Origin: Vicinamibacterales bacterium
GTDB taxonomy: Bacteria > Acidobacteriota > Vicinamibacteria > Vicinamibacterales > 2-12-FULL-66-21
Direction: 5' to 3'
Assembly: GCA_036496585.1 (NCBI GenBank)
Contig: DASXLB010000003.1
Span: 1 to 64,000 of the forward strand
DNA length: 64,000 nucleotides
This document shows, in pieces, positions 25,768 through 35,548 of this stretch. Positions within the stretch are counted from its first letter, which is position 1. The number at the start of each line of letters is the position of its first letter. Under the pieces are notes generated by a model. It worked only from the letters and a program-made list of their open reading frames with translations. It was not told where the DNA came from and did no database searches. The position numbers and the translations under genes are program-made.

Positions 25768-27561
25768 ATGCGACAGCGCGAGCCTCGCCCGGTGACACAG
25801 GTGGGGCCGCGCCAGTGGTGGCCGCATCTGCTCATCGTGGTTGCGCTCGCCGGTGTCTACGTCAACAGCCTGCGCGGTCCGCTCATCTTCGACGACCGCG
25901 CCACGATCATCGACAACGCCACGATCGAGCACCTGAACAGTGGTCGAGTGCTCCAGCCGCCACGCGAGACATCGGTGGCCGGTCGTCCGGTCGCCAATCT
26001 GTCGTTCGCGATCAATTACGCGATCGGCGGGCGCGAGGTGGGCGGCTACCACGCCGTCAACGTCGCGATCCACGTGCTGTGCACGCTGCTGATCCTGGCC
26101 ATCTTCCGAGGGGTGACGTCGCTGGAGACGGCGCTGGCGGTCGCGCTCCTCTGGGGCGTTCATCCGCTCAACAGCGAAGCCGTCGACTACCTGACCGAGC
26201 GCACCGAATCGCTGATGGCCCTGTTCTACCTGACCACGATCTACTGCGCCGCTCGCGCGGCGCGGCGCAACGCGAACGTGGCCTGGTGGACCGTCGCAGC
26301 GATCGTCGCCTGCGGTCTGGGCATGGCCACCAAGGAATCGATGGTGACCGCGCCGCTCGTCGTTGTTGCGTACGACAGGGTGTTCCTGTTCCCCTCCTTC
26401 AGGGAAGCGTTGCGGCGGCGCGTCTGGCTCTATGCGGGGCTTGCGCTCACCTGGCTGCTGCTCGCCGCGCTCCTCTGGCAAGCCCCGCGCGGCCTGTCGG
26501 CGGGTTTCTCGGCGCCCGACGGCGACGCCTGGACCTACCTGCTTAATGAAGCGGTGATGATCGTCAGATACCTCCGGCTGGCGGTGTGGCCGAGCAGCCT
26601 GGTGCTGTATTACGGCTGGCCGCGGCCCCTGTCGGTCGCGGACGTGCTGCCACAACTCATCGCGATCGCGATCATGATGGCTGGCGCGGCGTGGGCCTGG
26701 CGGCGATGGCCTCGAGCGGGGTTCCTCGGCGTGGTTTTCTTTCTCACGCTCGCGCCGACGTCCAGCATTGTGCCGATCGCGACCGAGGTCGGCGCCGAGC
26801 GGCGGATGTACCTGCCGCTCATCGCGGTCGTCACGCTCATGGTGATGGCGTTTCGCCGATTGGTACCGTCGCCGCGCTGGCGGGTGACCGCGCTCGTGGC
26901 CGCCGCAACGCTCCTGGCTGCTGCGACCATCTCGCGCAACGCCGAGTACCGCTCCAGCCTTCGCCTCGCCGAGACGGCGGCGCAGCGCTGGCCCAGTCCG
27001 GCGGCAGACTCGATGCTCGGCGTGGAACTCGCCGCCGCCGGACGACTGACGGAGGCGGAAGCCCGGCTGCGTGCGGCCGCCTCCGCATATCCACCGGCGC
27101 GCTACTACCTCGGCACGGTCCTCGTGGCGCAGAACCGGCCCGCCGAAGCCGTCGAGCCGCTGCGCGCGTACATCGCCAGTCAGCCTCCCCAACTGGACCA
27201 GGTCCGGCTCGCGCGCAGGCAGCTCGCGGCGGCGCTCGTGAAGGCGGGCCGGGAGGAAGACGCGGCGTTGGCGTATCGCGCGGCACTGGCCGCCGATCCC
27301 GGAGACGCCGAGGCGATGGTGCAGCTCGCGCAGATCCTGCTGCGGCAGGGGCGTTTCGTCGAGGCCGTCCCACTCCTGCGCGACCTGACCGTGCGCCGGC
27401 CGGAAGACGCCTGGGTGTTCGGCGGGCTCGGGATCGCGTTGGCGTCGACGGGCCGCATCGACGAGGCAATCGACGCCTTCCGGCGGCAGCTGGATCTCGA
27501 CCCCTCGAATGGCCACGCGCAGCAGAATCTGGCGCGGGCCAGGTCGATGCGGGGCAGGTAG
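25768..27561 (+). CDS. GT-C membrane glycosyltransferase-like protein with C-terminal TPRs (TMTC-like)
   Basis: Protein of 597 residues with about 10 membrane helices followed by TPRs (about 410-597). The first periplasmic loop carries the acidic pair in SLRGPLIFDDRATI, and HPLNSEAVDYLTERTE follows, both typical of the TMTC/DUF1736 class of GT-C enzymes that use lipid-linked sugars to O-glycosylate proteins. ATG 25768 lies 4 bp after the preceding TPR-tailed enzyme, so the two are probably co-translated. Donor and acceptor are unknown; exported proteins are plausible targets (inference). A second protein of this type is encoded at 35549-37561. Confidence 0.8.
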   Translation: MRQREPRPVTQVGPRQWWPHLLIVVALAGVYVNSLRGPLIFDDRATIIDNATIEHLNSGRVLQPPRETSVAGRPVANLSFAINYAIGGREVGGYHAVNVAIHVLCTLLILAIFRGVTSLETALAVALLWGVHPLNSEAVDYLTERTESLMALFYLTTIYCAARAARRNANVAWWTVAAIVACGLGMATKESMVTAPLVVVAYDRVFLFPSFREALRRRVWLYAGLALTWLLLAALLWQAPRGLSAGFSAPDGDAWTYLLNEAVMIVRYLRLAVWPSSLVLYYGWPRPLSVADVLPQLIAIAIMMAGAAWAWRRWPRAGFLGVVFFLTLAPTSSIVPIATEVGAERRMYLPLIAVVTLMVMAFRRLVPSPRWRVTALVAAATLLAAATISRNAEYRSSLRLAETAAQRWPSPAADSMLGVELAAAGRLTEAEARLRAAASAYPPARYYLGTVLVAQNRPAEAVEPLRAYIASQPPQLDQVRLARRQLAAALVKAGREEDAALAYRAALAADPGDAEAMVQLAQILLRQGRFVEAVPLLRDLTVRRPEDAWVFGGLGIALASTGRIDEAIDAFRRQLDLDPSNGHAQQNLARARSMRGR

Positions 27562-27569
27562 GACGAGGG

Positions 27570-27575
27570 TACAAT
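27570..27575 (+). promoter_or_regulatory. Possible -10 element (TACAAT)
   Basis: TACAAT lies 24 nt before the VWFA start at 27600; a GGAGGA ribosome site (27585-27590) follows. It gives a short leader of roughly 18 nt. No strong -35 is visible. Confidence 0.4.
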
Positions 27576-27599
27576 CCGCTCCACGGAGGAGAACCTGTC

Positions 27600-28838
27600 A
27601 TGCGCGTGACTGTGCTGGCCCTGTGCGGCCTGGCGTGCCTTCAGGCGCAGCAGGGGCGTACCCCCACGTTCAAGTCCACCACCGAGCTGGTCGAGGTCGA
27701 CGCCATCGTCCTCGATCGCAACGGCAATTTCGTTCGCGATCTGACCCCGGAGCAGGTGACGATCTACGAAAACGGCAAACCGCAGCAGATCCAGCAGTTC
27801 TTCATGGTGACGCGCGACGCGGCGACTGGCGACGCCGCGGTTCCGAGCGAGTACAGCGCCCTCGCCGAGTCTGGCGCGCACCGGATCTTCGTCATGATGT
27901 TCGACGAAGCGCATCTCTCGAACGACGCGCTGATGCGCGTCAAGGACGGCGCCGCGGCTTTCCTGCGCGACATGTTCGCGCCCGGCGACGCGGGCGGCGT
28001 TTTTTTGAACGGCGGGATGTACAGAGGCCGCCTCACGGTCGACCGCGGCGAGCTGCTCGGCGGGATCCGCGCGGTGCAGCCCGCGTTCGAGAACCGCCAG
28101 GCGATCCAGGCGCCTTTCCGGCAATGGCCGCGCATCAACAGCGAGGTCGAAGCCATGCAGATCGCCGACGGGTCGCGCGAGGTCGTCGAACGCCTCGGCC
28201 AGAAGGCGTGCTCGGACGATCCGTCGGCCTGCCAGAGCGAAGGCGGCATCGGCAACGTCGAGAACATGATCCAGCAGAAGGGGCGCCTCTACGTTCGCCA
28301 GGCGAGGATGATGACGGATCGGACCCTGCAGGGTCTGGAGCGCGTCGCCAGCGGCCTGGCGCGCATTCCCGGCCGCAAGACGGTCATCCTGATGACCGAA
28401 GGGTTCTACGTCGAAGAGAGCCGCTCGCAGCTGCAGATGCTGGCCGCGCAGGCGGCGCGCAGCGGCGTGACGATCTACTCCATCGACGGACGCGGCCTGA
28501 TCAACGGCATGAGCGTCAACCCCGACGTGACGATGATGGAGCGCTCGCGGGTCACGAGCTTCGACACCGGCGAGGATGGGCCGACGATCCTGACCGAGGG
28601 GACCGGCGGGCTGATGATCCGCAAGATCGACGACATCACCCACGCGTTCGCGATGATCGTCAAGGATACGAGCACCTACTACATCATCGGCTACCAGCCC
28701 ACCAACGCCACGATGGACGGCAAGGTCCGCAAGATCGAGGTCAAGACCAGCGTGCCGGGTACGCGCGTCCGCGCCCGCAGGAGCTATGCGGCCACCAAGC
28801 TGCCGCCACAGCAAGCGATCTGGGGGTTCACGAAATGA
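27600..28838 (+). CDS. VWFA-related domain protein (acidobacterial type)
   Basis: Exported protein of 412 residues with a short signal peptide (1-17). The family N-terminal segment FKSTTELVEVDAIVLDRNGNFVRDLTPEQVTIYENGK is present, read from residue about 21. The VWA-like domain follows, but its metal site is degenerate: the usual DxSxS is FDEAHLS (about residue 102). The C-terminal TYYIIGYQP and tail RARRSYAA are typical. The function of this family is unknown; surface binding or assembly is assumed. It follows the TMTC-like gene by 38 bp but has its own -10 and a strong ribosome site. A strong bidirectional terminator lies just downstream. Confidence 0.82.
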   Translation: MRVTVLALCGLACLQAQQGRTPTFKSTTELVEVDAIVLDRNGNFVRDLTPEQVTIYENGKPQQIQQFFMVTRDAATGDAAVPSEYSALAESGAHRIFVMMFDEAHLSNDALMRVKDGAAAFLRDMFAPGDAGGVFLNGGMYRGRLTVDRGELLGGIRAVQPAFENRQAIQAPFRQWPRINSEVEAMQIADGSREVVERLGQKACSDDPSACQSEGGIGNVENMIQQKGRLYVRQARMMTDRTLQGLERVASGLARIPGRKTVILMTEGFYVEESRSQLQMLAAQAARSGVTIYSIDGRGLINGMSVNPDVTMMERSRVTSFDTGEDGPTILTEGTGGLMIRKIDDITHAFAMIVKDTSTYYIIGYQPTNATMDGKVRKIEVKTSVPGTRVRARRSYAATKLPPQQAIWGFTK

Positions 28839-28874
28839 TCGGGTGATTTCGGGATCGGACGTTCGGGTGATCGG

Positions 28875-28919
28875 CGGAAAAAGGGGCCCACGGGTGGAAA
28901 CCCGGAGCCCCTTTTTCCG
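28875..28919. terminator. Strong bidirectional intrinsic terminator
   Basis: A 13-bp perfect inverted repeat (28875-28887 with 28907-28919) contains AAAAAGGGGC on the left and GCCCCTTTTT on the right. An inner stem CGGGT/ACCCG (28891-28895 with 28900-28904) lies inside. It separates the convergent VWFA and TonB-receptor genes and can end transcripts from both sides. Confidence 0.92.
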
Positions 28920-28936
28920 TCTCGGATAGAACGCGG

Positions 28937-31900
28937 TTAGAACTGGATCGACGCGCCGAAGCGGAATACCCGCGGCGGCACGATCGAGGCCGGCTGCGTG
29001 AAACCCGAACTGCTCTGGTTGTTGCTGACGAAGCTCTGGATGCCGTTGATGTTGAACATGTTGAATCCATCCAGCATCAGCTTCAACCGCTCCTTGCCGC
29101 CGCGGAGCTTCACGACCTTCTGCACGCTGAGATCAAGCAGCGGAGTGGCGTCGAAGCGCACCGCGTCGACCGATTGGACGATCAGTGAGCTGTAGTTGAT
29201 CGTGCCGGTGGTGCCGCCTGGCACCTGGCCCGGCCCGTTGATGGCGATCGTGCGGGTCGCCCCCTGGTTCCAGTTGAAGTTGCCGGACAGGTTGATGTCC
29301 CACGGGAAGGTATAGCTCCCCTGCGCCTTGACCAGATACTTCGCGATCGTACTGAGGCCGTTGGTCAGGTCGAAGGAGGTACCCACTCCGGTACTGCTCG
29401 GCGCCGTCGGATTGAGGTAGGTCGCCGTTCCGTACGGGAAGTACTGCGGGTTGTCCTGCACGGTGATGCCGACCGCACCCTGCCAGTTGTGGCTGTAGCG
29501 CTTGCTCATCGTGAAATCGACGCCCTTGTAGATCTGATAGTTCGGGTTGGTCAGCGTCGTCGTGCCGAGTCCCGAGGGACGCGAGCAGCCGTCGCAGACG
29601 TAGTAGTACTGCGCGCTCAGGCCCGTCACGGGATCGATGTAGGTGGCGGGCAGGTAGAGCGCGCGCAGCGCGTCGTAGCCCGGACCCGGGGTGAAGCCGA
29701 CGGTGTAGTTGGCGGTGCCACGATCGTACTTGCGGTAGATGAAGTCGACGCCGACGGCCAGATTCGAGATGAGCTCGTGCTGGAGGCCGACCACGGCTTC
29801 ACGAGTGCGGCCGATCTTGGCGCTCGGGTCGACGGTGTTCCCTGCCGGCACCAGCACGCCGTTGACGAAGCGCGAGCTGCTCGGCGACGGTGTGCCGGTC
29901 AGCTCGTTTACCTGCACGACGCCGTCGAGATTGAGGTCCTGCCAGCAGCTCGTCCCGGTACACGCGCCGGAGGACGTGTTGGGTCCCCAGGTGAGCGACG
30001 CCGCGCCGAGGCCGCTGAGCGCGTTCGCCAGCGTGATGCGGGTGTCGTAGTAATACGCCACGTTGCCGTGGATCTGCGTCTTGCCGTCGCCGAACAGGTC
30101 GCGGGTGACCGAGACGCGCGGCGACCAGTTGCCAAACGACTGGATCGCGCTGCCGGTCGTCGTGTCGACCCCGGTCGCGGTCTCGCACTGCGACGGAATC
30201 AGGTCCGGCCGCAGGGCGTTGCCCGGCACGCAGCCGCCGAGGTATTTCGACTGCTGCCAGTCGTAGCGAAGGCCGCCGTTGATGCGCCACTGGCCGCGGC
30301 TGTAGCTGTCCTGGAGGTAGCCGTCGTAGGTCCACCAGTTGTTGTTGATCAGGCGGTCGCGGTAGAGCACGGCCTGGTAGCCGACCACGCCGGTCGCCGA
30401 CCCGGGGGCGACGTAGCTGCCGTCGCCGCAATTGCTGGAACTGTTGCCGGCGCATTCGACCGTCGCGCGCGCGCCGCCGCTGTAGTGGGAGAAGGTCAGG
30501 ATCGGGTTGCGGCGCCAGCCGAGGCCGAACTTCAGCGAGTGATCGCCGCCGAGCGTATGGCTCATGAAGTAGGTGCCGTCGCTCTTGACCTCCCAGGACG
30601 GGCGCGATGTCTGGTAGGTCGCCTGCAGCGACCGGCTCTGGACGCTGGACGTGCGGTTGGTCAGCTGCTGGATGTTCCACAGGCAGCTGGAGTCGCGGGA
30701 ATACAGCTGGTCGGACCCGGTGTAGCGGCTCTGACCGCAGTTGCCCTGCGGGGCCACGTCCTGGTAATCGAGGAAGAAGCCGCCGAGCACGTACGTCACC
30801 TGGTTGTTGAACACCAGCTTGTCGGAGGCGACGTAGGTGTGGGTAATCGAGTGCGTCGGCAGCGGGAAGCTCCACGGCGCATCAGACGTTTGCTGGGTCG
30901 ACGCTTCCTTCTGGACCGTCGCGCTCGAGCCACGCGCATTGCGGTACTTGTTGTCGCTCGAGAACAGGTACTGGAACTTGTTCGAGGCGTTCAACTGGTA
31001 GTTGAACTTCCACTGCAGGTCCTTGATCACCGTCTTGTCGTTGCTCAGGCACTTCTGGACGTCGGCCAGCTTGTCGTAGGTCACGAGTCCCTTCAGCGCG
31101 TTCGATCCAGCCTTCTGCGCCGCAATCAGCGAGTTGCAGAACTGTCCCTGCGAGCCGTCGAAGAAGTTGACGATGCCGACGTTGATGTCCTGCTTATCGG
31201 CTGCGCCCCAGAACCACAGCCGGTTCTTCATGATCGGCCCGCCGAACTCGGCCGAGTAGTTGGAGATGCTATGGATCGGATTGCCCGACAGGAACCCGTT
31301 CTGGCCGGTGTTGAACAGGTCCTCGGTGACGTTGTTCCCCTGGGTCGCGTCGTTCTCGTAGGTGGCGACGCCCGACCCCTTGAACACGTTACTCCCGCTC
31401 TTGGTCACGAGGTTGATCGACAGTCCGGACGACTGGACGGTCACGTCGCCGCCGCCGTTGGTCACCTGGATCTCGGAAAAGGAGTCGAAGTTGAAATACG
31501 ACGGCGAGGAGTTCGACGACAGGTCAGTGATCGAGCCTCCCTCGAGGTTCCACTGCACGTTCGACTGCGTGCCTCGCGAGGCAAGGCTGACCTGCTGACC
31601 CGACGACGACCCGCCGACGTTGAGGCCGGCTTGCACGCCCGGCGTCATGTTGATGACCTGCCACGGATCGCGCGCGGTCGGGATCTTCTCGAGAACCTCC
31701 GATGTAAACGTCTGGCTCGTCGAGGATTTCTTGGTATCGACCACCGGCGACACCGCCGAGATCGTCACCTCTTCCGACATCTGGCCGATCTCGAGCCTCT
31801 GATCGATCTGGGCGTTGAAGCCCGTCGAAATCACGACCTTGTCGCGAACCGACTTCTTGAAGCTCGCCAGCTCGAACGTCACGCTATAGGTGCCGATCGG

Positions 31901-32122
31901 AACGCTCGCGAACTGGTAAGTGCCGTTCTCGCTGGTGACGCCCACCAGCGGCTGTTGAAGCCCCGTTCCGGCAATCGTCACGGTGACACCCGGCAGCACA
32001 CCGCCGGAGGGATCCGTAACCTTGCCGAAAATGGAGCCGAATGCCTGTGCATGCGCAGGCGACGCCCACGCTGCGAGCATTCCTGCGCACAACAGGAATG
32101 CTCGTAAGCCACGAATCATCAT
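28937..32122 (-). CDS. Oar-like TonB-dependent outer-membrane receptor
   Basis: Outer-membrane protein of 1061 residues. A signal peptide (about 1-26, ending SPAHA) is followed by a carboxypeptidase-regulatory domain (about 28-110, GKVTDPSGGVLPGVTVTI and GTYSVTFELASFKK). A TonB plug domain follows (about 125-240, including LEKIPTARDPWQVINMTPGV), then a long beta-barrel rich in aromatic strands that ends with a terminal aromatic residue (FRFGASIQF). Such Oar/SusC-like receptors import large ligands such as oligosaccharides or peptides; the substrate is unknown. ATG 32122 is chosen because AGGAGG lies 5 nt upstream and the frame further up runs through the promoter. Confidence 0.93.
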   Translation of the reverse strand: MMIRGLRAFLLCAGMLAAWASPAHAQAFGSIFGKVTDPSGGVLPGVTVTIAGTGLQQPLVGVTSENGTYQFASVPIGTYSVTFELASFKKSVRDKVVISTGFNAQIDQRLEIGQMSEEVTISAVSPVVDTKKSSTSQTFTSEVLEKIPTARDPWQVINMTPGVQAGLNVGGSSSGQQVSLASRGTQSNVQWNLEGGSITDLSSNSSPSYFNFDSFSEIQVTNGGGDVTVQSSGLSINLVTKSGSNVFKGSGVATYENDATQGNNVTEDLFNTGQNGFLSGNPIHSISNYSAEFGGPIMKNRLWFWGAADKQDINVGIVNFFDGSQGQFCNSLIAAQKAGSNALKGLVTYDKLADVQKCLSNDKTVIKDLQWKFNYQLNASNKFQYLFSSDNKYRNARGSSATVQKEASTQQTSDAPWSFPLPTHSITHTYVASDKLVFNNQVTYVLGGFFLDYQDVAPQGNCGQSRYTGSDQLYSRDSSCLWNIQQLTNRTSSVQSRSLQATYQTSRPSWEVKSDGTYFMSHTLGGDHSLKFGLGWRRNPILTFSHYSGGARATVECAGNSSSNCGDGSYVAPGSATGVVGYQAVLYRDRLINNNWWTYDGYLQDSYSRGQWRINGGLRYDWQQSKYLGGCVPGNALRPDLIPSQCETATGVDTTTGSAIQSFGNWSPRVSVTRDLFGDGKTQIHGNVAYYYDTRITLANALSGLGAASLTWGPNTSSGACTGTSCWQDLNLDGVVQVNELTGTPSPSSSRFVNGVLVPAGNTVDPSAKIGRTREAVVGLQHELISNLAVGVDFIYRKYDRGTANYTVGFTPGPGYDALRALYLPATYIDPVTGLSAQYYYVCDGCSRPSGLGTTTLTNPNYQIYKGVDFTMSKRYSHNWQGAVGITVQDNPQYFPYGTATYLNPTAPSSTGVGTSFDLTNGLSTIAKYLVKAQGSYTFPWDINLSGNFNWNQGATRTIAINGPGQVPGGTTGTINYSSLIVQSVDAVRFDATPLLDLSVQKVVKLRGGKERLKLMLDGFNMFNINGIQSFVSNNQSSSGFTQPASIVPPRVFRFGASIQF

Positions 32123-32216
32123 TCCGTCCTCCTGACCCCGCGAACCCGGAAATCTGGACCCCGAAGGAACCCGCAACGATGTGACCGACGTACTGGACCC
32201 GACCCGGATGCGCGCC

Positions 32217-32245
32217 ATGCTATTCGCGCGGCCCCACTACGTCAA
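32217..32245 (-). promoter_or_regulatory. Predicted sigma70-type promoter of the TonB receptor
   Basis: On the minus strand TTGACG (32245-32240) and TAGCAT (32222-32217) are separated by 17 bp. The transcript would start near 32210, giving a leader of about 88 nt to the ATG at 32122, unlike the very short leaders elsewhere in the window. Confidence 0.6.
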
Positions 32246-32356
32246 AGTATTTCTGGTGATGCATGGCATGAGCGGAAATGGAACAGCCGGTCGCTCGAAG
32301 CCGCGTGGACTGCGGTAGTCTGACCGCCCACTGACACCACCAAGGTCGCTGCTGCT

Positions 32357-34549
32357 ATGAACGCATCTCGCGCGCGACGATCGGTTCAGCCGGCCGATCC
32401 GACTCGTCAGGGATGGACCGCCCGGTGGTGGATCCTCGTGCCGCTCGTCGCCGCCGTCGTTCTGAAGGCCGCGGTCCTGACGCAGCTCGCCGGCCATCCG
32501 CTGCTCGCGCCCGACGCCGGGCTGGACACGACTGCGTATGTGCAACTCGCGCGGCAGGTGCTCGATGGCCATCCAGGTTTGGGACCCGGCCTGTACTACG
32601 TCTCCCCCTTCTACATCTACTTCCTGGCGGCGATCCTGGGCGTCTCTCACTCATTCCTGGCCGTCCGGATCGTCCAGGTGGCGATGGGAACGGCGGCCGT
32701 CGGGCTCGTCTGCCTGCTGGCGCGCCAGTGGTTCGGCGAACGCGCCGCGCTGGCGGCAGGAGTGCTGGCGGCGTTCACCGGCCTGTTCACGTTCTACGAG
32801 GTGCTGATCCTGCAATCGTCGGTGGACGTCTTTTTCACCGCCGCGGCGCTCTGGTGCGTCGCCCTGGGCGTGTCATCCCGCGATCGCGCGGGCGTTCGTC
32901 TGCTCCCGATCTTCGGCGCCGGTCTGCTGTGGGGCGTCGAGACCCTGAACCGGCCGAATGTGCTCCTGGCCGCGGTGGCGCTGGCCGTGGTGATGTGGAT
33001 CGCGCTTCGCCGTATCAAGTTCCCCTTGGCGCTCGCCGCCGGTCTGCTGCTCGGCATGGCGCCGGTCGCCATCAGGAACGTGGTCGTGACTCGCGAATGG
33101 ACGCTCGTGTCGTCGCACGGCGGCCTGAACTTCTATATCGGCAACAACGCCGACGCGACCGGGTTCTACCGTCCGGTGCCTGGCGTCCGGCCGGCCATCG
33201 TGGGCCAGGAGATCGACACGCGCCGCCTCGCTACAGAGGCGCTCGGTCACCCGGCCACCGACGCCGAGGTATCGAGCTATTTCTTCCAGCTGGCCTGGAC
33301 CTGGATCCGCGCGCACCCGCTGGATGCGGCGCTGCTCTTCGCGAAGAAGTTCGCGTTCGCCTTCCATGCCGCGCACCTCGCCCTTCCCCTCAGCTACGCC
33401 TTCTTTGCGTACGACACGCCGGGGTGGCTGCGTTTTCTCTTCGTCGGACCGTGGCTGCTGGTGCCGCTCGGGATCACTGGAGCGGTGTGGCGGCTCGCGA
33501 GATCGCCGACGCCCGACGCCGGGTTCGAAGTCTCGCGGCCCGGGTTCGTGATCTGGCTGTCATTCGTCCCGCTCTATGGCGCGGCCGTGGCGTTCTTCTT
33601 CGTGGCAGATCGGTATCGGCTGCCGTTGCTCGTGCCACTCTGCGTCTGCGCCGGAGGCGGCCTCGATCTCGGGATCGAGGCCGCCCGCCAGCGTGACGTG
33701 CGGCGGTTGGCGTATGCGACGGCCGCACTGGCGGCGGCCTTCATCGTCGTCAACTGGCCGACGCGCTGGCTTGACGACGGCCGGTGGACCGACGGGCTGC
33801 GTACCGCCGAGCGGCTGGTGATCGCGCAGCGCGATGACGAGGCGGAGCGATGGGCCGCGTGGCTCGACACGCACAATCCACCGCACGCCGGCGCCGGACA
33901 GCTCGGGGTCGCACAGCAGTGGATGGCGCTCCAGCAGTATCAGCGAGCCTTGCCGTATCTGCAGCGGGCCGAACGCGCCGACCCCGCCGAACCGCACGCT
34001 CAATACGCGCTGGGTCAGGCGCTGCTGAAACTCGGGCGCGCACCCGACGCCCTCGTGCACCTGCAGCGCGGCTTCGAAGCCGGCATCGAATTGCCCGGCG
34101 GCGGAGACGACTACGCGCAGGCGCTCGTCGACACGGGTGACCTTGCCGGAGCCGCCGCGGCGCTCCGCCGCATCCACCCGGCCGCGTCGGCTGACGCTGA
34201 AGTCTGGCTCCGCCTCGGACGCCTCGCCATGGAAGCGAGAGTCCCCGATGTCGCCGAGCCGTTCTTCCGGCAAGCCGTGGCGATGCAGCCGGAGGCTGCG
34301 GCCGCGCGCCAGCAGTATGGCCTCGCGCTCCTCGTGCTCGACCGGTTCGAGGACGCGGCGCGCGAGCTCGGCGCCGCCGCACGCGTCAACCCGGCGGACG
34401 CCGACACGCTGTCCCGCCTCGCCTACGCCGAGTACCGGCTCGGCCGGCTCGACGACGCACGCCGGCACGCGCGGGCGACGCTGGCGATCGACCCGAACGA
34501 TCGTCTTGCACGGGAATTGACGGCGGCGATGGCGAATCGAGCGAAGTAA
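32357..34549 (+). CDS. GT39/ArnT-like membrane glycosyltransferase with C-terminal TPRs
   Basis: Protein of 730 residues. About 11 hydrophobic helices (about 25-480) form a GT-C fold. The first loop has LLAPDAGLDTTAYVQLAR with acidic residues, and a later loop has YYVSPFYIYFLAAIL. The C-terminal 230 residues are TPRs (for example AQYALGQALLKLGRAPDALVHLQRG). The family moves sugars from a polyprenyl carrier to protein or lipid in the periplasm; donor and target are unknown. It starts a plus-strand pair with a VWFA gene 54 bp downstream. It is the third TPR-tailed GT-C enzyme in the region. Confidence 0.8.
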   Translation: MNASRARRSVQPADPTRQGWTARWWILVPLVAAVVLKAAVLTQLAGHPLLAPDAGLDTTAYVQLARQVLDGHPGLGPGLYYVSPFYIYFLAAILGVSHSFLAVRIVQVAMGTAAVGLVCLLARQWFGERAALAAGVLAAFTGLFTFYEVLILQSSVDVFFTAAALWCVALGVSSRDRAGVRLLPIFGAGLLWGVETLNRPNVLLAAVALAVVMWIALRRIKFPLALAAGLLLGMAPVAIRNVVVTREWTLVSSHGGLNFYIGNNADATGFYRPVPGVRPAIVGQEIDTRRLATEALGHPATDAEVSSYFFQLAWTWIRAHPLDAALLFAKKFAFAFHAAHLALPLSYAFFAYDTPGWLRFLFVGPWLLVPLGITGAVWRLARSPTPDAGFEVSRPGFVIWLSFVPLYGAAVAFFFVADRYRLPLLVPLCVCAGGGLDLGIEAARQRDVRRLAYATAALAAAFIVVNWPTRWLDDGRWTDGLRTAERLVIAQRDDEAERWAAWLDTHNPPHAGAGQLGVAQQWMALQQYQRALPYLQRAERADPAEPHAQYALGQALLKLGRAPDALVHLQRGFEAGIELPGGGDDYAQALVDTGDLAGAAAALRRIHPAASADAEVWLRLGRLAMEARVPDVAEPFFRQAVAMQPEAAAARQQYGLALLVLDRFEDAARELGAAARVNPADADTLSRLAYAEYRLGRLDDARRHARATLAIDPNDRLARELTAAMANRAK

Positions 34550-34578
34550 ACACTTCTGGAATGGGCCGTGGGATTGGA

Positions 34579-34584
34579 TATACT
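34579..34584 (+). promoter_or_regulatory. Possible -10 element (TATACT)
   Basis: TATACT lies 19 nt before the VWFA start at 34604, with GGAGGA between them, so the leader would be about 13 nt. No clear -35 is seen. Confidence 0.45.
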
Positions 34585-34603
34585 CCGCGGCCGGAGGATT
34601 CCC

Positions 34604-35506
34604 ATGAGTTCGCGCTCCCGGCTGCTCCTTCCTTTGGTGATCGTCCTCATCGCGCCCGCGCTCACCGCGTTCCAGGGCGGGCTGAAGAAATCGCTGTTCG
34701 TTACCGTGCTCGACGAAAACGGCCGTCCGGCGCGCGAGTTCACGGCCAACGACGTACTGGTCCAGGAGGACGGTCAGGACCGCCCCGTCGTCGAGGTGAA
34801 GCCGGCGAGCCAGCCGATCTCGGTTGCGTTCCTGGTCGACACGGCGCAGGGATCGCGCGTGACCGACCACTACGGCACGCCCGAGGAGTACGTTCGTGAC
34901 TTGCGCGTCGCCACCAGCGCCTTCGCCCACCAGCTCGAGACGCTGAGTCCCGACGCCCAGATCACGCTGATGGAGTTCGGCCAGGCGGCGGTCACGATTG
35001 TCAAGTACACGTTTGACCTGGCGGAATTCGACAAAGGGGTCAACAAGATCGTGTCGCGGGCCGGCGTCGGCTCCGTGCTCGGGGAGGCGCTCGCGGCGGC
35101 GAACACGGAGTTGAGCGCCCGCCCGAACGCGCGCCGCGCCATCGTGTCGGTCAATCTCGAGCCGAGCGACGAACAGAGCTTCGAGAACGCCAACCCAATC
35201 AAGGACGCCTTCCGCAAATCGGGGGCGCAGCTGTGGGCGCTCTCGGTGCATCGCGGCGACCTGAAGAACGCCGGGCGCGACGTCGTGCTCAACGATTTCG
35301 CCAGACTCTCGGGCGGCCAGCGCGATTTCATCGTCGACATCTCCGCGATGGAGAACATCCTCAAGGCTTATGCCAACGCGCTCGCCATGCAGTACGAGAT
35401 CGTCTACACGCGTCCCGAGAACGCCAAAAACGTGAAAGCGGTGCGGGTCGGGACAGCGCCCGAGCGGAAACTCAAAGTGCACGCGAGCGGCTTCGCGCCG
35501 CAGTAG
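34604..35506 (+). CDS. VWFA-related domain protein, short form
   Basis: Exported protein of 300 residues with a signal peptide (about 1-22). The family N-terminal segment is LFVTVLDENGRPAREFTANDVLVQEDGQ, read from residue about 30. The VWA-like domain has VAFLVDTAQGSRVTD at the metal-site position, so the DxSxS site is not intact. The C-terminal MQYEIVYTRPE is family-typical. ATG 34604 is fixed by GGAGGA and the signal peptide; a GTG at 34568 would lie upstream of the -10. Function unknown. It lies directly after a TPR-tailed glycosyltransferase, as does the VWFA gene at 27600. Confidence 0.8.
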   Translation: MSSRSRLLLPLVIVLIAPALTAFQGGLKKSLFVTVLDENGRPAREFTANDVLVQEDGQDRPVVEVKPASQPISVAFLVDTAQGSRVTDHYGTPEEYVRDLRVATSAFAHQLETLSPDAQITLMEFGQAAVTIVKYTFDLAEFDKGVNKIVSRAGVGSVLGEALAAANTELSARPNARRAIVSVNLEPSDEQSFENANPIKDAFRKSGAQLWALSVHRGDLKNAGRDVVLNDFARLSGGQRDFIVDISAMENILKAYANALAMQYEIVYTRPENAKNVKAVRVGTAPERKLKVHASGFAPQ

Positions 35507-35548
35507 ACCCGCGGACAACCGGTTCTGGAAAGCGAGCTGGGATCTCGG

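Noticed and set aside
26586..27599. N-terminal extension of the VWFA protein at 27600
   Set aside because: It is a shadow of the glycosyltransferase gene; GGAGGA and a signal peptide mark ATG 27600.
29489..32107. Plus-strand ORF of 872 codons antisense to the TonB receptor
   Set aside because: The receptor has a signal peptide, plug and barrel features; the antisense product is low-complexity Val/Arg/Ala with no domain.
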